Assembly: GCA_023379075.1 (NCBI GenBank)
Contig: JAMCSO010000011.1
Span: forward strand, 1 to 15,764
DNA length: 15,764 nucleotides
Source: Candidatus Martarchaeota archaeon
GTDB taxonomy: Archaea > Micrarchaeota > Micrarchaeia > Micrarchaeales > CABMGC01
Reading direction: 5' to 3'
Below, one piece after another: positions 12,752 to 15,764 of the stretch. The notes beneath the pieces are model-generated. The model was not told the DNA's origin, made no database searches, and saw only the letters and a program-made list of their open reading frames with translations. Every line of letters starts with the position of its first letter. Within the stretch, counting starts at the first letter, position 1. The position numbers and the translations under genes are program-made.

Positions 12752-14617
12752 CTAGGCTCTTAATCTCTGTTGTGGCGTTTTCCTTACCTCGCTTTTTCTT
12801 GATGCGCTGGAAAGAGCATCCATCCTTGCGAGCCTTGCTTCTAGGACTCCTAATTCTGCACCCATTCTTTCTGCTTGATGGCGCTCAGCCCTTGTACCGA
12901 ATCTGCCATTTGGCGACTTTTCAGGAATTGAGCTCCTTAGAGCCACAATCTCCTGATTTATCTTATCTGCTTTTGAGACCTTTGGTGGCACGACCTTTAA
13001 TTGAGGCTGCTTCTCAGTTGTGCTTGAACCAGTTGGGAAAGGCATCATGTTTGCCTTTGCAACCTCTTCCAATGTTGATGAAACACCCTTTATTGTATTG
13101 GTTCCAAATGCTACAACGACTGACTGAGCTTTTGAGAAGAAGCTCGGAACTGCGGATACTGCAGCTTTGGCTGCATCGTAAGCCGAAGCGATTGTTGATG
13201 GCCTTCTTTTTTCAGAAGTTGTACTCTCATTATTTGAAGGGGTGTATACTATTGTGCCTTTATTTCCCACAAATGTTTTAAGACCGTATCTTGGCGAGAT
13301 AGCCTGATATGAGCTAGTTCCTGAATTGTCTTGATATCCCCAGATTGCTGATGCATTTGAAGGTGTACTTTTTATGCCGTTAAGATAAGCTTCTGTTGTT
13401 TTTATCCATCTTTGTTCTAGCCTGCGTGCACGTGACTCCGAGAGTTCTTCTCCCATCCTTTTAACATCTTTGCTTACAAACTGCACAATGTTTCCAGGAA
13501 CGCTTGCTACAAAGTTTGCTACAGACTTCACACCTTTTGATGAAACAGTGTATGCATGATTAACCTGTGAAGAGGTGTATTTAACTGCTTGAGCTACTCT
13601 TACAGCCACATTTGCATACGAGCTTACAGCCTTTGACTGTGTGCTCTTCACAGTGCTTCCTACCCATGTATTAGCTTGCATATAATAGCCTGCTACATTG
13701 GCAGATGCTGTAGAATATGTAGTTGCTGCCTTATCTGCGGCTGCAATAACAATCGTCTTTGCCTTGTCGGATGCATTCTGCACATATCCAGAGACATTGT
13801 TATATGCTGATGAAACTGATCCGGATACGTATTTCCATGCTGCGGAGCTTGATGAAGCAGCGTATGAGTATACATTCACTGCAGCAGATAATGTTGCCTT
13901 ATAAGATACAATCCCAACTCTGGCGATTCCAGAATATATGCTTTCAGGGACGCCTGCTGCATTCTTTGCTGTTTTATTAGCCGAATTTACTGCATGCGTC
14001 ACCGTATTTGCTGCATAGGAATAAGAAGAGATTGTGTTGTCTGAAGCGCTGTTCCATGTACCAGATCCGAGAGATACAATAGAGGAATAAGCACCATTTA
14101 CCTTTCTGGAAGTTACCGTATAAAGGTTGCTTGCCTGGTTAGATATGAATGATACGGAATTGCTTACATTCCCCACAACCACAGAAGTTCCAACTTTAAC
14201 CATAGTCTCTGCAGCGGTAACCGAGTTGTGCAGATATGTTGTTGTGCTGTTGGCAATCTTTGTTAAGAATGCCCCAACTGCAACAAACTGAGAACCGTTG
14301 GTATTATTTGGTCTGACCCAGACCAGTTTTTCTGAGTCCCAATACATCCCGGCCTGATCCAGTGCTTTCATCATTTGCCCAAAGTCTGAATTTCTTTTTG
14401 GGCCTTTGCTGGATGCAGTTGCAGTTATAGTCTGTGAGGAAGATGAAATTACTCTCGCTCCCACTCGCTTCAGAGCATTCATCTTCTGTTCGAAGTCTGA
14501 AACACTCTTCAGTCCTTTGCCATCGGCTTTTGAAGAGCCTTTTTGTTTGGTTTCAGTATCAACTGCCCTTCCGAGAGCCCTTAAATACTCTGGCTCTTGC
14601 ATAATTTTACTACTCAT
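12752..14617 (-). CDS. Large Ser/Ala/Val/Tyr-rich repetitive protein, function unknown
   Basis: 621 residues with no cysteine, no signal peptide and no clear membrane helix. Residues 40-53 (SDFEQKMNALKRVG) and 77-90 (SDFGQMMKALDQAG) are an internal duplication of a short motif. Residues about 110-390 are a long run of degenerate amphipathic helical units such as ASDKAKTIVIAAADKAATTYS and SYAANTVTHAVNSANKTAKN, recalling LEA/apolipoprotein-like repeats that coat membranes or stay flexible. About 395-420 is a charged helix (LSESRARRLEQRWIK), then a Ser/Thr/Asn-rich linker, and 540-605 is a charged coiled-coil-like end. The start, ATG 14617, lies about 28 bases after the TATA centre, i.e. a leaderless message. 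Unbroken over 1.86 kb, so surely expressed as protein. I know no family match. Confidence 0.85.
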   Translation of the reverse strand: MSSKIMQEPEYLRALGRAVDTETKQKGSSKADGKGLKSVSDFEQKMNALKRVGARVISSSSQTITATASSKGPKRNSDFGQMMKALDQAGMYWDSEKLVWVRPNNTNGSQFVAVGAFLTKIANSTTTYLHNSVTAAETMVKVGTSVVVGNVSNSVSFISNQASNLYTVTSRKVNGAYSSIVSLGSGTWNSASDNTISSYSYAANTVTHAVNSANKTAKNAAGVPESIYSGIARVGIVSYKATLSAAVNVYSYAASSSSAAWKYVSGSVSSAYNNVSGYVQNASDKAKTIVIAAADKAATTYSTASANVAGYYMQANTWVGSTVKSTQSKAVSSYANVAVRVAQAVKYTSSQVNHAYTVSSKGVKSVANFVASVPGNIVQFVSKDVKRMGEELSESRARRLEQRWIKTTEAYLNGIKSTPSNASAIWGYQDNSGTSSYQAISPRYGLKTFVGNKGTIVYTPSNNESTTSEKRRPSTIASAYDAAKAAVSAVPSFFSKAQSVVVAFGTNTIKGVSSTLEEVAKANMMPFPTGSSTTEKQPQLKVVPPKVSKADKINQEIVALRSSIPEKSPNGRFGTRAERHQAERMGAELGVLEARLARMDALSSASRKSEVRKTPQQRLRA

Positions 14618-14640
14618 TTATATCACATTTAGGATTGCGA

Positions 14641-14650
14641 TATATTAAAG
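14641..14650 (-). promoter_or_regulatory. TATA box for the 621-residue protein gene
   Basis: Reads CTTTAATATA on the minus strand, centred about 28 bases before ATG 14617, which predicts transcription start at the start codon. Confidence 0.6.
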
Positions 14651-14728
14651 TAAATGATCATATTTAAAGATTACTCTTTTTCTAAGAAAAATTTAAAGAG
14701 CTTTCTATTCTTGCGAGATAAAAGATTT

Positions 14729-14748
14729 AGAAAAAGCATGAAAAATAA
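14729..14748 (-). terminator. T-rich terminator downstream of 16S rRNA
   Basis: On the minus strand two T-runs (TTATTTTTCATGCTTTTTC) occur about 90 bases after the 16S 3' end, as in archaeal T-run termination. This supports a 16S transcript ending here without 23S. Confidence 0.5.
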
Positions 14749-14833
14749 GGATATAGTCTTGAGGAAATAATGCGAGGCTTACGCAGCATTTTGCACACAA
14801 TCATATTAGGTTACAATACTTCAAGTGAAGTTT

Positions 14834-15248
<415 letters not shown>

Positions 15249-15276
<28 letters not shown>

Positions 15277-15761
15277 AATCGTGTTATCTCCAACAAAATG
15301 CTATAGCCCTTCATAAGCATGAAAAACTTGCCTATGTTCAAGACTCTTCCTCCGTTCGTGTGGATTCCGAGCTCCTCTAACATAAGCTCATCGCTGGGAT
15401 TCATACCCTTAATATGGACTCCGCTTCTTTTAATAGAACCAGCAGCATCGAAAAGACCTGCAACGTAGCTCTTTGAAAGCTCGTTTTCAGTCTTAAAGAT
15501 CTTAGTCTCTCTCTTGATTATATCAAGAAATTGCTTGTAGATCCTTGAGTGATAGAAAAATACATCTCCATCCCTGAAAAGGATCTTGCTTGGTTCTATA
15601 GAGAGATCTTTTACAGCTATCTCTATGAAGCGTTCCTCCACTTCTTTAAGGTTAGTTCTAATCCCTATGGCATTGTTCTCTCCCAAGTTCTTTGAGAAAA
15701 GCCCAACCATATAACATATTTTTGGCTTTAGCATTGTTTTCATAGACTCTCCCGGAAGCAT
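15249..15761 (-). CDS. LAGLIDADG protein of the 16S intron, catalytic acids replaced
   Basis: 170 residues with two LAGLIDADG helices, as in single-chain archaeal intron enzymes. P1 is CYMVGLFSKNLGENN (16-30); P2 is YVAGLFDAAGSI (99-110). The catalytic Asp/Glu of the two motifs aligns with N25 and A107, so DNA cleavage is probably lost; a maturase or decaying role is possible. The final 9 codons and the stop lie in the 16S exon (ending LPGYERDSH). Starts at ATG 15761, 15743 or beyond the window, so the N-terminus is unsure; the frame is open to the edge. The DNA-binding saddle seems to be kept (KSYVAGLFDAAGS...HIKGMNPSDELMLEELGI). Confidence 0.85.
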
Positions 15762-15764
15762 ACC
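15277..15764 (-). other. Intron in 16S rRNA near E. coli position 1092-1094 (5' part outside window)
   Basis: Recognisable 16S sequence stops at about 15276, where the exon would continue with the E. coli 1090 region. It is replaced by a sequence coding for a LAGLIDADG protein. Archaeal rRNA introns spliced at a bulge-helix-bulge site are known at about 1092/1093. The 5' exon junction is not in the window, so the fold cannot be tested here. Confidence 0.85.

Larger units (their letters stand above)
14618..14833. other. Gap between the 621-residue protein gene and 16S rRNA
   Basis: 216 bases without a gene. It holds the promoter of the minus-strand protein gene, the T-rich stop region of 16S, and a small inverted repeat near 14769-14790 (AATGC...GCATT) that may belong to the 16S trailer. 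No tRNA or 23S start is visible. Confidence 0.7.

Noticed and set aside
12772..13281. Open frame of 169 codons on the plus strand
   Set aside because: It is antisense to the 621-residue gene, whose composition makes the opposite strand open; the Leu/Pro/Arg-rich product looks like a shadow.

Overview
The window looks like chromosomal DNA of a small-genome archaeon. It carries archaeal EF-2 with the diphthamide-site histidine, an L7Ae/S28e/L24e ribosomal protein cluster, an archaeal histone, TATA-box promoters that often place the start codon near the expected transcription start, an archaeal-type RNase P RNA, and a 16S rRNA 3' end interrupted by a LAGLIDADG-encoding intron. The divergent 16S sequence at universal primer sites, the 16S gene with no 23S visible next to it, and the compact genes fit a DPANN lineage. 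I lean to Micrarchaeota/ARMAN-like, but that is inference without a phylogeny.

Layout. 1-1215: 3' two thirds of EF-2. 1248-2201 (minus): membrane-anchored protein with HEAT/LRV-like repeats. 2315-3475: M20 metallopeptidase/deacylase. 3551-3964 (minus): a broken remnant resembling the end of an SF2 helicase. 4136-6230: a likely operon of L7Ae, S28e, L24e and ThiI. 6299-6925: a secreted or membrane-anchored protein of unknown function. 6928-7416 (minus): GNAT acetyltransferase, diverging from the histone gene (7498-7692) over one TATA element. 7771-9387: a 14-helix MFS transporter, converging with a BofA-like membrane protein (9396-9701, minus).

9735-9970 is the RNase P RNA gene (rnpB). Its last 65 bases recur with one mismatch at 11635-11699. 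Between the two copies lies a 1.66 kb AT-rich islet that holds almost only an overlapping two-gene type IV toxin-antitoxin pair (AbiEi antitoxin-like, AbiEii nucleotidyltransferase toxin-like) and a 94-base region able to fold into nested stems. This looks like cargo integrated at the 3' end of rnpB that rebuilt the gene at the left junction and left a displaced 3' fragment, with the old T-rich downstream sequence, at the right junction. No integrase is visible. It is the most notable feature of the window.

11685-14617 (minus) holds small orphan genes and a 621-residue Ser/Ala/Val/Tyr-rich repetitive protein without cysteine. 14834-15276 (minus) is the 3' exon of 16S rRNA, followed (upstream in the rRNA sense) by an intron whose two-motif LAGLIDADG protein has lost both catalytic acids. 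The 16S transcript ends in T-rich sequence, with no 23S or tRNA in the 200 bases after it.
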